The notes: generated by a model not told the origin, from the letters alone. Positions 1 through 12,735 are shown, counted from the first letter of the stretch. The stretch: DNA of 64,000 nt from Coprinus comatus (GCA_034638255.1 JAWPGT010000089.1:1-64000); one strand, 5' to 3'. Made by a program: numbers and translations.

Positions 1-896
1 GATGATTCGAGAGTTATCTTTGTATCTGGCAGCAATTTGCCTCCACAAGCTGGCATACTGGTCGTTGCTTGGACCACCTTGTGCGATAATTTGACCGTTC
101 CAACGAGCATAGTTGTGCTATCCATACGAATTAGACACAGGCAAACAAGTATTGTGAATTTGACTAACCAGATCGAGAATTACCCAAGGCCTGGTAGCAG
201 TGTTCAATGCGGTTTGCACGGTGTTATCATAACGGCGGAAGAAGTTTTCATCGAGATTTCCACCGACGGTTGGAGTCATTAGTTGCCAGGCTGCCAGGAT
301 TTATGTTAGGTAGTGCGTTAGTCTCAAGATTGGATTCTCATACCGAACGCTACATAGCATTGTGTCAGTATGTTCCGACTGAAGTCATAACCAGCCATAT
401 TAATACCCCCAAGGAAAGGTAAGCGGGAACCACCGGTTGGTGTTGGGTTTGTCCCAGTGGATGTTGTCGTGCTGGTGGCAGATCCAGGAAGACATTGCCA
501 ATAATCTTTAGTGAATAGAGGTCAGCACTCAAGATCTTCCACCTGAACTTGTCACTGTGTACAATGTTTTCACTCACAGTCATTTAACACAGTGCATGTT
601 GCACCAGAAACACAAGTTGTTCCTCCAGCTGAAAGTAAATTAGAAATTGAAAGCTAATGTGCACTGAGTATAAATACATACACCAGCCAATTCCGCCACC
701 TATTATGGAGCATTTATCAAATTCATATCCAGATTATTTGATTATAATCTAACATCTGGAACTTACATTGAGCATATAGCTAAGCATGTCAAGTGAGTCA
801 GTTATTCAGACCAGTGTAACTCATCACACTCACCGGTTGTTGAGCTAGGACGCGAGAAGCAGCAATGAGAGCAACAAAGAGCGATTTCATAGACAT
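1..896 (-). CDS. GH5 (subfamily 5-like) endoglucanase with N-terminal CBM1, 5' part only
   Basis: Secreted cellulase that would hydrolyse internal beta-1,4-glucan bonds outside the cell. The start is the ATG read leftward from 896; it opens a signal peptide (MSMKSLFVALIAASRVLA). After several ~50-70 nt introns comes a fungal cellulose-binding module (QCGGIGWTGGTTCVSG, then CxxxxNDYYWQC), a Ser/Thr-Pro linker (STTTSTGTNPTPTGG), and the catalytic start LPFLGGINMAGYDFS. Downstream exons read FAWQLMTPTVGGNLDE and, after another intron, HNYARWNGQIIAQGGPSN, typical of GH5_5 endoglucanases. The gene leaves the window at position 1, so the catalytic glutamates are not visible. Odd: about 30 residues normally found between GYDFS and FAWQLMTP cannot be found (only about 95 nt, including a putative intron, separate them near 285-380). 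Domain assignment is firm; exon edges in that part are uncertain. Confidence 0.85.
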
Positions 897-1291
897 TATG
901 AATGAGGAAATCCGTATTGCATCGACCCGAGTTTTAATCAAAGACCACGGATATTTTGCGGACTATTAGCTTTATGTGGAGTGCTGTAGCATACTTCACA
1001 ACGATATACAGGTTATGAATTTCATTGACTTCAACCTGTGGCCGTTGATTGCGGTGTCGTACTTTCTCCGAAAAGAATGTTATTTATAGTTTGCGGTGGC
1101 ATTACAATACAGTAGTCGGTGTTTTTAAGCGTTTTCGTACTCTAAGCGACGTCATGTCAGCAGGTATGGTACACGCCTAGAATATACGCGTGCTGAAATG
1201 TACTGGGTTGCGTTGGGATGATGGAGAGTATATCGTGGGAGTTATGTAATTTATGCACATTTATTCGCTCGGAGTATTTACTTGGCAGGCT
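897..1291. promoter_or_regulatory. Divergent intergenic region between endoglucanase and LYR-protein genes
   Basis: 395 bp between two start codons pointing away from each other, so it should hold both promoters. No ORF of note. I see no clear TATA box or operator to name. Confidence 0.4.
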
Positions 1292-2460
1292 ATGTCGAAG
1301 ATCATTCCAATAACCTCTCTCTACCGAGAATACCTTCGCGCTATTCGACTACTACCTCAGCCATATCTCCGGTAGAACCACATCGCTCATGACAGCTGTT
1401 CAAGTTTAATCATTTTATTCAGGCAATTCTACCGTCTCAAAGTTCGAGATGATTTCGATAACCTCAGAGAGACTCGTTCCTTAGAGATGCAACAAAAAAA
1501 GTATAAACGTATATCCAAGGTACTCCACAACAACAATGATATAAATGGCGTATCTTAATCCAAACATATCACAGGAACTTCGAAGAATGAATGATGGTCT
1601 ACGGGGTGATTGGCGGAACTTTGACCACATTCTTGACATAGCATATGGCCGGAGAGGGAAACTTAGACATGAACTCCTCGAGGTTTGTCCGCGTCCATTA
1701 CCATAATAACGGTGATAATAATTCACAATACCATTGACATCTTTATCCACAACAGCCGTTCCTATCCGACCCAAATGCCCAAGTTCCCCCGCCCATTATT
1801 CCGGCCATGCCAAAATCCCGACCACCCGTATATTCACCTGAACTTCGATCTCTTCTAACGAATGAAATGTCACGAATGACGAAACCATTGAGGCCTTCTT
1901 ATATTGATCGACCACCTACTCTACCACCACAAGCGAATCCCAATTCCGAAGAAGCCAAACTCTGGGGAAGGCTTAGCAAACGACGCGAAAAGAATATATT
2001 ACAGCGCTACTACAAGGATGAAATACAAAAGGTGTACCCTCCTCTTGAAGTTCGGGTTAAAGGGGATCGTATGCTGGAGGAAGTTGGAGCAAGACCAGGC
2101 GCAGCTCAAAAGCTCCATTTAATGGACGAAATCAATTCCATAGTTGGTCCTCTATGGAAACCCCCTCCATTAACACGAAAAGAGCGTAAAAGTCGGGGTG
2201 AAATATCATCACCTGAACCAGGAACTCTTGGTCATCCTTCCCGATGGTTACGACGTCGATATCAAAGTCTACTACAACGACTGCCCATACTTACATTCGC
2301 CCCCGGGCAGAAACCAGGAACAGGTCGGTATAATGTTGAAGGTTCATTGAAAGCCCTGGGTAATCTTCATGCTACCGGTGGTCGCCTGCTGCCTGTGGCT
2401 TCAGAAGCTCAATTGGCGTGGCATCCGCAGCCCTCGGATTCGAAGCCCAAGAAATCATGA
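1292..2460 (+). CDS. LYR-motif (Complex1_LYR-like) protein, 4 exons, ~329 aa
   Basis: Fungal LYR-motif protein; LYR proteins generally act in mitochondria with the acyl carrier protein in Fe-S or respiratory-complex assembly. Exons by frame and splice sites: 1292-1371, 1423-1519, 1575-1682 and 1756-2460 (introns of 51, 55 and 73 nt, all GT..AG). They join in frame to 329 residues. The N-terminus reads MSKIIPITSLYREYLRAIR, containing the SLYREYLR signature, followed by a basic second exon (QFYRLKVRDDF) and an exon with LDIAYGRRGKLRHELLE. The last exon carries RPPVYSPELRSLLTNE and a Pro-rich stretch, then LSKRREKNILQRYY, as in uncharacterised fungal LYR proteins. The 217-residue ORF beginning at 1807 is only the last exon. 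The specific client is unknown. Confidence 0.85.
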
Positions 2461-2709
2461 TACTGTCTCTACATCTGCCCTTTCCCATAGTACTTTCATT
2501 CATCCAATAAATTTTGGGAAGGGAGAGTGCGAAGCCTGAATACCTAATATCACACAACACGACTATTTCAAAAAGAAAAGAAAATTAAGAACTGTAGTGA
2601 AAGAGAAACAAAACTATATAATAAATACGTCTCTACCCTTTTCCCCCTCATTCTCATATCTCTCCCATCAACACATTACGCACTACAACTCCTGGGTCTA
2701 CGCTCTCCG
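2461..2709. other. Convergent 3' intergenic region (LYR gene / sec8)
   Basis: 249 bp between two converging stop codons. It contains an A-rich stretch with AATAAA-like motifs (about 2508 and 2622) that could serve as polyadenylation signals. No gene seen. Confidence 0.4.
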
Positions 2710-5700
2710 CTACGTGTTATCCATTTCAAGTCCATGCAATTCTATAACATACATGTTATAATTGCGATCAGTGGCTTTAGCAACACCAGCGTCACCCTCT
2801 GCAGGATTGATACCACATTGGAAACTAAGCATAACTTTATATTCATCAAATGTGAATATTTGTCGTTCTCGGACTTTATCCAGTAATTCCTAAATTATAG
2901 AAAAAGAAATCATGAAAAATGTGCTCTCGAGAAGGTTAGAGAAGGAATGTTAGGGGAAGACGTACTTGTGGTTTCAAATAATACAATGAATAATACTGCT
3001 TGGCTCTTTCGAATTCAGTATGTTGTTGATCGTTAGTGAGTGTTTTAATACTCTGTTGTAAAGCCAACATATTTCGCATCATCTTCTTAATACCATAATC
3101 ATTCGGTAATCGTAATAGGCGAGCATTTGAAATAAGCATTTGTTCCATAAGAAGACCAAGTCCTGTGAAGACATAACTGTAAACATTAACAAGTCAGAGT
3201 CAGAGTTAAGTTTTTATTTTTATTTATTTTTGAAGAGTTAAAATGAGAGAGCAACACGTACTGTCGTTCCTTATGCGGTAAACTGGTAAACGTTATATCA
3301 TCACATTGTACCAACTCCGTATTCAAATCAACAATGAATGGGTCAGGTTCCGTGACTTCATATGTCAGTGCATAATTTCCCTATATTATATCATCAAAAT
3401 CCACTTCAGATGCAAAAACAAGAGTACCACATAAGCCACATACATGTCGCATTGCAGCTTCCAAATTATACATTACTCGACACCGAAGATCAATTCGTAA
3501 TGTGTCCAATATCAACCCAGATAATTGTTCATACGTCTTTAAAAGAGCTTGAAATCGCCTAACAACAGTATAAGTCAATGATACTTCTGGACGAATAAAT
3601 ACATACATTGCCATTTCTTTTGATAACGGAAGTTGTAATTCCGCATTATCATCTGTCAGAGGTAATATAGGAATCAATGGAGTGAAAGGAGTTTGTGCAG
3701 TCAGTGTATCCAAAGGATTCGGTGACGTAGGTGATAAAATCGAATCGTCTGAATTAGCTTTGAGAGCCTGTAGTTCTTGAACGAACCATGCCTATTATTC
3801 ATAACATCATTAACAGCAGAACTTTTTTTTTTTAAAAAAAGGGGGGAACTAAAGGATTTTTGTGCACATACCACACTACGATACAAACTTGCCAATGCCG
3901 ACAAGTTTCGTACGGAAGGTATCAAGTCTTCTTTAGTTATATTTTTCCTTCCTAACAATTCAAGTTCAATATTTGTCTGCTGCCTACACAGTTGTTGCAG
4001 TTTCGATTGATTACTTTGCTATAACAAACGTATACTTTCAGTATACGAATACTCACCTTAAAAAATTCAAATACTCACAGGTGTCGACAAAAGCTCGGTC
4101 AAACAAAATGTAAACTCTGGTCTTTGTGCCCATTGAGCACCAAGAGCAACCGATGATTCACTGGCGGGACTTGAAGCAGGAATTGCAGTTAGTGCATGGT
4201 ATCGATCACTACACCGTTGATAGAATTGTATCACAACAGCAAGAATGAGACGAGCGTAATTTTCTCTGTGAAACGGTGTTGTGCGCAACATGATGCATAA
4301 AGAGTTTATTAGCGCCATCAACTGAGTGCTTGCCTGAGAAGGAAAAAAAAGTTAGTTTGAACGGGATGGGTGACATGTCAAGCTCTTACTTTAATCAAAG
4401 GCTCAGGCGATAGTTGCGTTGATAAGGGATCAGGTTGGAAAGACTCCGGGCCTAAAAAACGAATTTAGCTGGTTTCAAAGAAATTATTATCCAACTCACC
4501 AGTAACAGCTTGATGGAACAAATCCAAAACCTTTTCTTCCAACTGTGGTAGATAAATCTTCAACACAAACTCATCTAACACACTACTCGATGCTCTTGCA
4601 GACTCAATACCCGAGGGTAACACATCCACAACTCGGTCCAGGAACGCCAATGTTGGTTGGAATAAAACAGTGACATGGAAAGTATCTGGTTTTATCAATA
4701 GCCTATGATGTTGATCCATCCCAAGCAACCGATCATCTGTAGGATTGGCCAAAGCATTTTGTAGTATATCTCCAGTGTTGCCTTGTACAAGTCCTGGCAT
4801 AGTGTCTTTGAGCACCCGCGTGAGCCCCTCTTCGTGGGGTTTGAGGTACTTTGAAACACTCTTGATGTCTGTATCGGTGAATCTGAAGACGGACTAGAGA
4901 AGTTTAAGAATTGGCATATTTTAAGAGGCCATTGTAAAGTGGTTACCTTCCCTTTATCCCTCGAAAACTTGCCATCTCTTAGGATTTCATTAATAGATGA
5001 AATAGGGTTTCGACCTGATGCCAAACCGCGCTGCTCGTCGGTGGTGTAGTCTTGTATCAGCGTTTGAACCTACAAGCACGTTAATATGTACTCATGATAA
5101 TTGCGGCGTATTTACTCACTTCTGCCTGGACGGGATTCCAAACTTCTGATAATGGGAAGAATGATCCAGGCTTCGACCCAGATGTATCTTTGAAGTCTCG
5201 TCTCTGAGATTTTTGTCAATCGGATGATCTACAAATTTCGGTAAATTGCTACTCACAGAGCCAATACGATTAGCGACTTCAGAAACGACTCTCAATCCCT
5301 GTGCCACAGCATCCAACTTGGAATACAATGTCCAAAACAAATCTTTCAACACTTCATACTCTGTATGTTTGGCGGTTGATTCTAGTGCAGCAAGTCTGAG
5401 AGTAGAAGCTTTCACGGTAACTTTACCAGAAGCAACGGGGACAAGAGATATCATCTTTCCTCCCGCTACATATAAGTAGACACTGTCTGATTTTCCAACA
5501 CTTTCGTTTGTATTACCTGCATTTTGGCGTTTGGTGTATTCTGCTCGCTCTCCTACTTCATCAAGAGTCGTTTCCACAAGAGAAAAGACTTCACCTGATA
5601 AACGCTGGGCTACGTTATCAAGGGCTGATCCCAACTTGCCTAAAACAGCAAGGGATTCAAGAAGGATTTCCATGTATGCGAAGGAGTCCGCTTCCGGATT

Positions 5701-7508
5701 ATTATTTGGCGACAAATGATTAAGGGACGACGACGACGGGGGAAGAACTGAAGACGACCCGGCGGTTTGTTGTTCGTTAAGGTCAATGGATGGCTCGTTC
5801 GCTCGCATGGAGAGATCACCGAGGAACCGGGTGAGTCGAGTTTGGCGATAAGAGGGGGACGTAGGGGAAGATGGTGTTGATATTTTGGGCTTTTCGTCGA
5901 ATTCGCTTTCAAACTCGGGTATAGGTACTAACGAAGGATCAATAAAATGAGAATATTTATCTATCACAACAACTCACGGGTTTGTTGGCCGGGAGAATAG
6001 GCCACCCAGCGAGACTCTGTCCAGAAAGATTTTAGATACAAGTGGCTTTGTAATTCATCCACTAGGATATCTCTCAGAGCCTATTAGACGTATTAAGTCG
6101 TACGTTGAGGCGAAGTAAATGCTTAAATTACCGTTTCTTGTGCAACAAGGTAACTTCTCAGATCCGCAACAGCACCAATTTCCATCAAATCTGGTTTGTT
6201 AATGATCTTGAGACTTCGAATGAGCAATACTGCAGCCTGTAGGAGTCGTTTCTCTGATATCAGTGTTTCAAGCAGATCTGGTACGGATTTGAGGTGTTCG
6301 CTGTCCAAGTTCAGTAGTTTAGTCTTCCTTTCCAGCTTCTTCGCATGTTAGCTCACATTTCGTCCAATATTTTGATCATCTCCTCCAGCATTTGTCCTCG
6401 CGACCATAGTTGAACCAGGTCTTGTCGCCTATTGCCCAATGCCTCTTTTGATTCTACTAGTAATGTTCGGGCTTCAGTTACTTGAGATTGGGTAATAGTT
6501 AGATGGTTAAGGAGGGAGGAATGGTGAGGCAGAGAGGCAGCAAAGGCCAGATAATGTTCTGTTCGAAATGAGCACGAACACATTCATTAAACGGACTGGC
6601 ACTGACTGTCGACTGATCCTTTGAGAGCTTTTGACAACATATGTTTGGTTCGTCGGAAGGACTCCATGTCTTTTCCCATGGAAGTATCGTCCAATAGTTG
6701 GAGAGCCAAATCTACGTTGTTGAACTACATGGGTTATATTATAATGTGTCGCACGCTTATGGCTATAATCAATTCTTACTTCTGGCTCAATGACAAATTC
6801 CCAACCATCCTTTATCTCATCGAGTACAGCTATATAGCGATTAGTTCGGAAAGAAACAATAATGATCGAATTCATACCATCAATATCACCAGTCCTAGTG
6901 GTTCCTTTCCTCCGTATTACTTTCTCCGTTAGTCGCTGTTGGCGAGCTTTCTCTGCTTCGATTTCTTCTTGTCTCTGTTTCTGGTATTCAAAGTCATCAC
7001 TTCCATTTGTCATGGCACGTCTTCTTGACCCAGCAGAGTGGAAAGCAGACATAACAGTCGCCAGAGATGCAGGTGTGGCCTCACCATCGTCGGTACTGCC
7101 ACTGGGTATTCGGTTGGGTCTGGGTCTTGAGTTGTTGTTTGACGGAATTATGTCCCTTTGTTGACTGCGTAGCTGTCCAGACATATCCGATTTTGTAGTA
7201 CTGACGCTGTCACGGTAGTGATCAGGCGAGGATACAAATGGCATTTCTTCATTTCCAGGGTCATTGCGGGCTCTTAGTTCTGATCTCTGTGGACGAGAGG
7301 GGCCTATAGGAGCAGACTTTGGAGGTGTGTGGGGGTTGTTTGGGTATCCATTATAGTTGGGTGTTGTAGGTCTAGATGCTGGTCGCGAGGGATGGAGAGG
7401 CCTGACAGATGAGTTTCCCGGGGCAGAGGCTGGCTGAGAGCTGTAGAGATCCCTTGCGGACGGTGGTGGAGAACGGCGCCGGGTTGGAAAGGGAGGAGCG
7501 CGGGACAT
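2710..7508 (-). CDS. sec8: Exocyst complex component Sec8
   Basis: Subunit of the exocyst, the octameric tether that docks secretory vesicles at the plasma membrane, acting at sites of polarised growth such as hyphal tips. The ATG read leftward from 7508 opens a long Pro/Ser/Arg-rich disordered N-terminus (MSRAPPFPTRRRSPPPSA). Spliced exons then give AVLDEIKDGWEFVIEPE, NNVDLALQLLDDTSMGKDM and FRRTKHMLSKALKGSVD, the classic Sec8 N-terminal domain, then KEALGNRRQDLVQLWSRG and ISEKRLLQAAVLLIRSL. A later exon boundary joins to RDILVDELQSHLYLKSF, diagnostic of Sec8. The C-terminal exons end FQCGINPAEGDAGVAKATD and VIELHGLEMDNT with TAG at 2710-2712. Roughly ten introns of 45-90 nt interrupt it. 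It converges with the LYR gene and diverges from the hydrolase 90 bp away. No damage seen. Confidence 0.9.
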
Positions 7509-7598
7509 GGAGAGGTGAAGGGGTTATGAGACGAGGTTCACAACCAGATTAGCCATCAATGTATTATTTCCTTATTCGGACAACACCCTCCCTCCGAA
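7509..7598. promoter_or_regulatory. Short bidirectional promoter sec8 / hydrolase
   Basis: Only 90 bp separate the two divergent start codons, so both genes must share this stretch for initiation or use 5'UTRs that overlap each other. No distinct motif can be named with confidence. Confidence 0.45.
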
Positions 7599-8768
7599 AT
7601 GCTTTCTCTCCCAGCCTTTCTCCAACTCCTACCCTCAAGGCTCTCCAGAGGCCCCTATTTAAATGCGGTATTTAACCACAGACAACCACTAGCTCCAGCA
7701 CATGCTCTCTGGTGGCCCCCACGCTCACCTGATGCTCAGCCAAAGACCGTCGTCTTGTTCATCCCAGGTATACACAACGGAAGACATAATTTTCACCTTC
7801 CACTAAACTGTTCTAGGAAACCCTGGGCTGCTTGACTTCTACACTCGGTTTCTGACAGCCCTGCAAGACAAGGACATTGATCAGAATCTTGCTATTCTTG
7901 CCCATGCCCATATTGACCATACTCCCGGAATATGCCAATCTTCTGAGCCTGAATCCCGGCATAGTTTAACAGCTCAGGTGCAAAATGCTATCGAGGCTTT
8001 GGACGCATTGTGTAAAACGTTCAAGCACTCCAAGGTTGTAGTAATTGGCCACAGCGTAGGCTCATGGGTGTCGTTGCAAGTAAGCACTCCTAACAGAATG
8101 CAGATTTATTCGACTCAAGTGGGATAAAGGTCCTCAAAGCTCGGCCGACCTCGGTATCAGGAGTATTTCTATTGTTTCCAACCATCTGTCATATTGCTGG
8201 TACGCCAAACGGTCGCAATCTTTCTGTAAGTTGTACATTGTCTCTCTAATGCCTACTGGCTGAGCTCAGGTAACCATCAGAAAATCTTCAAACCTGTACC
8301 AAGACAGATTATATCTCATCTATCTTATGTGACTCGTATCATTCCCCAATGGGTACTGCAAAAACTTTTCTTGGCCTGGCCTACCGCACAGCTTGGAGTC
8401 CTGCGGGATCTCCTTAACAGCCCTGCAAGCATTAACGCGGCCCTCAGTATGGCCAACGAGGAGATGCAAACGATATGTGATCTGGACGTGACTTTACTAC
8501 AGGGACACCGTCACCGAATCTGGCTCTTCTTCGCAGATCAGGACCAGTGGGTCGGTAAGCAGAAGGAGCACATCCTCAGTCATTTTGAACCGGACGCCGG
8601 AGCCCTACGTGTTGTCCACGGGAATCCTGATATACCACACGCTTTTTGCATTAGTATGTCTGCCTCGTTTTAGGATGCGTTTGAAAGGCTAAACGTACCT
8701 CTGTTGCAGATCATGGGGAAATTGTAGCAGAACAATGTCACCAATGGCTCTCAGACCCCTTTCAATAG
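7599..8768 (+). CDS. Lipid-droplet-associated hydrolase (LDAH / DUF2305 alpha/beta hydrolase)
   Basis: Serine alpha/beta-hydrolase of the LDAH family, proteins that sit on lipid droplets and are linked to sterol-ester and neutral-lipid turnover. The first exon runs from the ATG at 7599 to 7767, and the frame continues at 7817: VVLFIPGNPGLLDFYTRFL is the family oxyanion-loop signature. The nucleophile elbow GHSVGSW follows, and the C-terminal catalytic region reads IWLFFADQDQWVGK and GNPDIPHAFC, containing the expected Asp and His. Four introns (starting at 7768, 8080, about 8223 and about 8654) restore one frame ending LSDPFQ-TAG at 8766-8768. Length is near 300 residues, normal for the family. 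No sign of transfer or decay. Confidence 0.85.
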
Positions 8769-9150
8769 TTGCCGAATGAAGTTGAGGCTTGAGAATTGTC
8801 ACGTCACATGTACTCTGTAATCAAAGCCAAAAATTCACTCGCGTTGGATGACAGAACACAACGATGTCACAACTTCCTTTTTTTGTGTCTTGAAGTAAAC
8901 AAAACTCTGCAAATCGTAAATATTTAACCTTGTTGTCTGCCTCCTCCTGTCCACAATGACTCTACAAGTCTCCTACTCTTCGTTTGCGTCTCTTACTCTA
9001 GGATTTAATGACCTACAGCGTACTACGACACACACATGAGCTCAGAGTGAAGCTGTGGCGTTAATGAGACCTGGCTCACCAGATCTACCAGTATGGAAGC
9101 GGATGGCAACTTAACTTGGTGTGGCACGGAATCTTATTTTTATCTGTAGG
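8769..9150. other. Intergenic region upstream of the FunK1 kinase
   Basis: About 380 bp with no convincing ORF; presumably the terminator of the hydrolase gene and promoter of the kinase gene. Confidence 0.4.
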
Positions 9151-11768
9151 ATGCCTGAGAATAACAGTCACGAAATTCAAACTCAGAGACAGTCGGTGGC
9201 TACTGTCACTCCAGCACGGGTCAATCGGTTAGGTACTGGACTCAAGTCAACACCGCAATCCAGGGGATCCGCTCAAGGTTCGGAGTATAATACAGACAAT
9301 AGGTATGTAATGACAGCGTATAGGAAATAATGGTTTGCTGACACACACTTACTGTTGTAACACAGAGCGGGGAGCCCACTCAATATCGACGGCATGAAGA
9401 CCGATTTAGAAAAGACAGTTCGTGTTGGGTTTACAAATGTTCTGATGCTCTATATTGTGAAATTCTTGGACGCGGAAAAGCCTGAAGACCCGAAATCTAA
9501 GCATATGAAGCGCGCGGAAGAGATTTTTCAGAAAGTTTTTAACGAGGCGCTGAAATTTTGTAATTTGAAGGAAAACCCTCCTGAAAGTCCACGTGCGGTT
9601 GTCCAGTCTGCTCTTGAGTCCTTGTAAGTAGATTATATTCACGCGTTACCGCTCAGTATTAATAATTCTTCGCAGGTGTGACTGTTCGTCCGAGACCACA
9701 GTTTACCCATATCTCGTCAAATTCTTCAACGCAATTCTCCTTCATTTTTCCCAAAGCAACAGTCAGAACTTTCAAGGTCTCCCATCAATTCAACGTAAAT
9801 TAGAGGATTATGTTATCTCTTTTCCAAGCTTTAGAACAGTAATCAAATCTAACCATCAAGAAAGTGGCGTGCCGAATGCGCTTAGAAAGCCGGATATTGT
9901 CTTTGGGCGTTGCTCACATGTTAAGGCCAATATGCCAGTGAAGGACGGTGTGGCACACAATTTCACTGATTTCAAGAGCTTTACCGATAAGATTGGAAGC
10001 GTCGAGACACTCAGGGGAACAACATGGGATGATGTTCTTTGTTCTGTGGAGGTAAAACTCAACCGGAAGGGATGGACAAGGCTACCGGAGGAATATAAAG
10101 GTGATGGCTGGAAAGACCACATCACAGCAACAGGGGTTGTTGACCCTGTTAATCCCGACGAATTTGAAGATGATAGTATAGGTACATTTTCCCTAATATT
10201 TGTCACACTCTTTGCTCATCATGTTTTTAGTGCCCGATGTTCCAAATGTCGCAACTCCGATTCCAAGTCAGGCCAGCCGCTTGAAGCGAGCCCTGGAGAT
10301 CAACAATCAAACTGATACGGGGGACGAAACCTATGCGCAAAAAAAGATAAAAACTGAAAAGGATCACAATTCAGCGTCAGGCCAACTCATAGGCGTATTT
10401 TCCAATGTTAAATCTCATGTATCACAACCCGATGGTGATACTCAAGTAAGTAACACCATAGTCCAGTGCGCATTGTATGGTGTAGAAAAACTCAGGAGCA
10501 GCTGGACTATCGCACATTCTTTTGTTATATTAATCAAAGGTTCTGATTTGTTCAAACTTGAAAAAGCATTTAGAACTGACAAGTTGTAATATTTAGGTCC
10601 AAAGGTTTTATTGCAATTCTATGATGGGCAATATCCCATTTTTACTGATGAAATCGATATTGTGGTCAATTTACCGCTAGTTGTTACAATGCTCATATTG
10701 TTCCAACGATTCGACCTTAGGAGCTGGGGCATTGTTGATGTTGATTGGAAAGGCAATGATTACATTGAGAAACACAAAGAGATTAAATATCCCAGATTAC
10801 AACTCATTGGGCGGTGCAGGTATACAGCCATTGTGGAATGTCATGAGGAGAAAACGGAAGCATTTTTCAAAGCATCCTGGCCAGAAGACTCCCGCGTGAG
10901 TGAACCGGACATCATTTCAAAGGCGAGGGACAGAGCCAGTGGCCTAAAAGAACACATAGCACCCTTCGTGCTCAGCCATATTCCAACGGTCCTTCATTGG
11001 GGCAAAGTTCCTGGGACATCAACGGCGCTCACCCGTGAGCTACTAGGACTTCCTGAACAAGCTTTAGAAGGCTCACGTTCCTTGGTATGGATGGTCTCTC
11101 AAAAGCTCACACCGATGGAAGACCTGGATGCAGATGACTTTTTTCAGGCATTTATGGATATGATCAGATGTAAGTTCATGCACTAGTATATTTTATCCTC
11201 TTTATTTATTCCCTGTCTCACAGGTCATTTTCTTCTTTGGAAGATTGGTATTGCACATGGCGATATTAGTATAAATAACCTAATGGCGAACCCCACAACT
11301 AAACGAGGCGTCCTGAATGATTTCGATCTTGCGGCAATTATGAATCCTGGGGACGATTCTCCACCACCAAATGGGTTCGAATGTACTGGGACCTTGCCTT
11401 TCATGGCAATCGAAATGTTGCTTCATTCGGATGGGACTGTTCCCAGGTGCTACCGTTATGACTTGGAGTCATTCGCTTGGTGTCTCTTCTGGCATTGTGC
11501 CGACTTTCCCCCAGGATACATGTCAGACAAATACCGGACAGTTACTGCAGCACTTGAGTTCAAAAGTTACATATTATTATGACATAATATAGATGCAGTG
11601 TTTACGCCCAAGGCCATGTGGAAGAATCACAAGCAATGGCATTTCATACATCTCTGGATGAAATCATGGGCTGAGGATATTGTAATACCAGATAGGGGTG
11701 AATCTACTTTGGTGTCAAGTGAGGAATCCAGGATTCTGTCATATTCCGTCCCATCACATGACCGCTAA
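9151..11768 (+). CDS. FunK1-type fungal protein kinase, 3' end replaced by a solo LTR
   Basis: Member of the Agaricomycete-expanded FunK1 kinases; the substrate is unknown. The in-frame ATG is at 9151 (MPENNSHEIQTQRQSVA). Introns start near 9303, 9625, 10180, 10550 and 11168. The N-lobe region includes TIVQCALYGVEKLRSSWTIA and LFQRFDLRSWG, usual FunK1 landmarks. The C-lobe has the catalytic loop HGDISINNLM (HxDxxxN), GVLNDFDLA in place of DFG, GTLPFMAIEMLL and YRYDLESFAWCLFW, all FunK1 hallmarks. The C-terminus is broken: at 11737 the gene runs into solo LTR J and the last ten codons (ending SVPSHDR-TAA) are LTR sequence. The last native intron (about 11560-11592) is uncertain. The kinase core is complete, so the gene may still be functional. 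Confidence 0.8.
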
Positions 11769-12342
11769 CCCTGAATTCTGCCAAGTTCACATATCACAAT
11801 TCCGATTAGATAGCGAATCTCCGGATTTCCAATCTTCCTGAATTTCCTAATTTCCAGGTTTCCATTGTTCATTAATTATTCAAAGGGACTTTTCCGTCCT
11901 CCGGAAATTCCGGGTTTCTTATCTTGCTTATTCTTTGGTTATCAATTCTATTCAGTTTAGTTTGACATTTCCATGTGTTTCCTATGCTTCCTAATTCTCC
12001 AATATTATGCCATTACTTTCCGTCTTCCATTTTATCTACCTCTGTTTGTATTTCTTCTCTGATTCAGATTTCCATTATTCCTTATTACCTTTTTTATCCA
12101 TTACGGCATTTCGTATAAATAGTTCACTGCTATGTTTGTATTTCCTCAGTTTCAGAATTGACTTGATATACTCTTAACTCTCCATATCATCTCAACTGTC
12201 TGCACTCTTACTTTTCCGGTCTTCCGGAAACTCTGCCGGAAGTCTCCCGGAAATTCGTAAATCGACCTTGTACAAATTCCAGAGGCGCAGCACACACGCT
12301 GAAGCCAAGGGTCACCCTTCTTGGTATTTTCAGTATTTAACA
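11737..12342 (+). repeat. Solo LTR, family J (606 bp) inserted in the FunK1 gene
   Basis: Begins TGTCATATTCCGTCCC and ends GTATTTAACA (TG..CA). Flanked by GATTC (11732-11736) and GATTT (12343-12347), a 5-bp target duplication with one mismatch. A second copy lies on the minus strand at 38269-38876. No internal element sequence adjoins, so it is a solo LTR. Family class is unknown. Confidence 0.85.
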
Positions 12343-12347
12343 GATTT

Positions 12348-12735
12348 GTAAGGGGACCTTCCTCACCGACCCCTACACCGACACACCGACTACCGACCGA
12401 TCCTCCGATGTTCCGACTTCCATCGGAACACCTCCTGACTTCGCACTTTCACGACTTGCCCCCTCACGTGACTCGTCCCCCATTGTTCCCATTGTCCATG
12501 TTACGACATCCCTCTGGACAATAGCTGGCGTCTCTGTTTGTATAGTAGTATATATTGTGTGTAGCCTGTGCGAGTGAATCCCCAACTCTTTCTCTTTGGA
12601 TTCCTCGCTAGGTATGTTGTATCTGCTCTATAATATGTTTCCGATCAAATATAACTTTGGATTCCTCACTAGTTGTCGGGCCGTTCGTCGCCGACGTGAG
12701 TCGCCCTAACAAGATTCCCATTGACGAGGGGGCTG
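12348..12735 (+). pseudogene. Unidentified coding-like stretch, 5' half of a split ORF
   Basis: Between two solo LTRs. The part from 12657 reads MDSSLVVGPFVADVSRP and continues IPIDEG up to the LTR. Two near-identical strings ending GGATTCCTCNCTAG (12598-12611 and 12659-12672) bracket a possible intron beginning GTATGTTG. The 5' part (12348-12580) could be displaced kinase-gene tail, but no kinase motif supports that. I do not recognise the product. Confidence 0.35.

Noticed and set aside
10440..10452. CAAGTAAGTAAC as a splice donor in the FunK1 gene
   Set aside because: Reading through gives the conserved FunK1 segment QCALYGVEKL; the real donor is about 100 nt further on.
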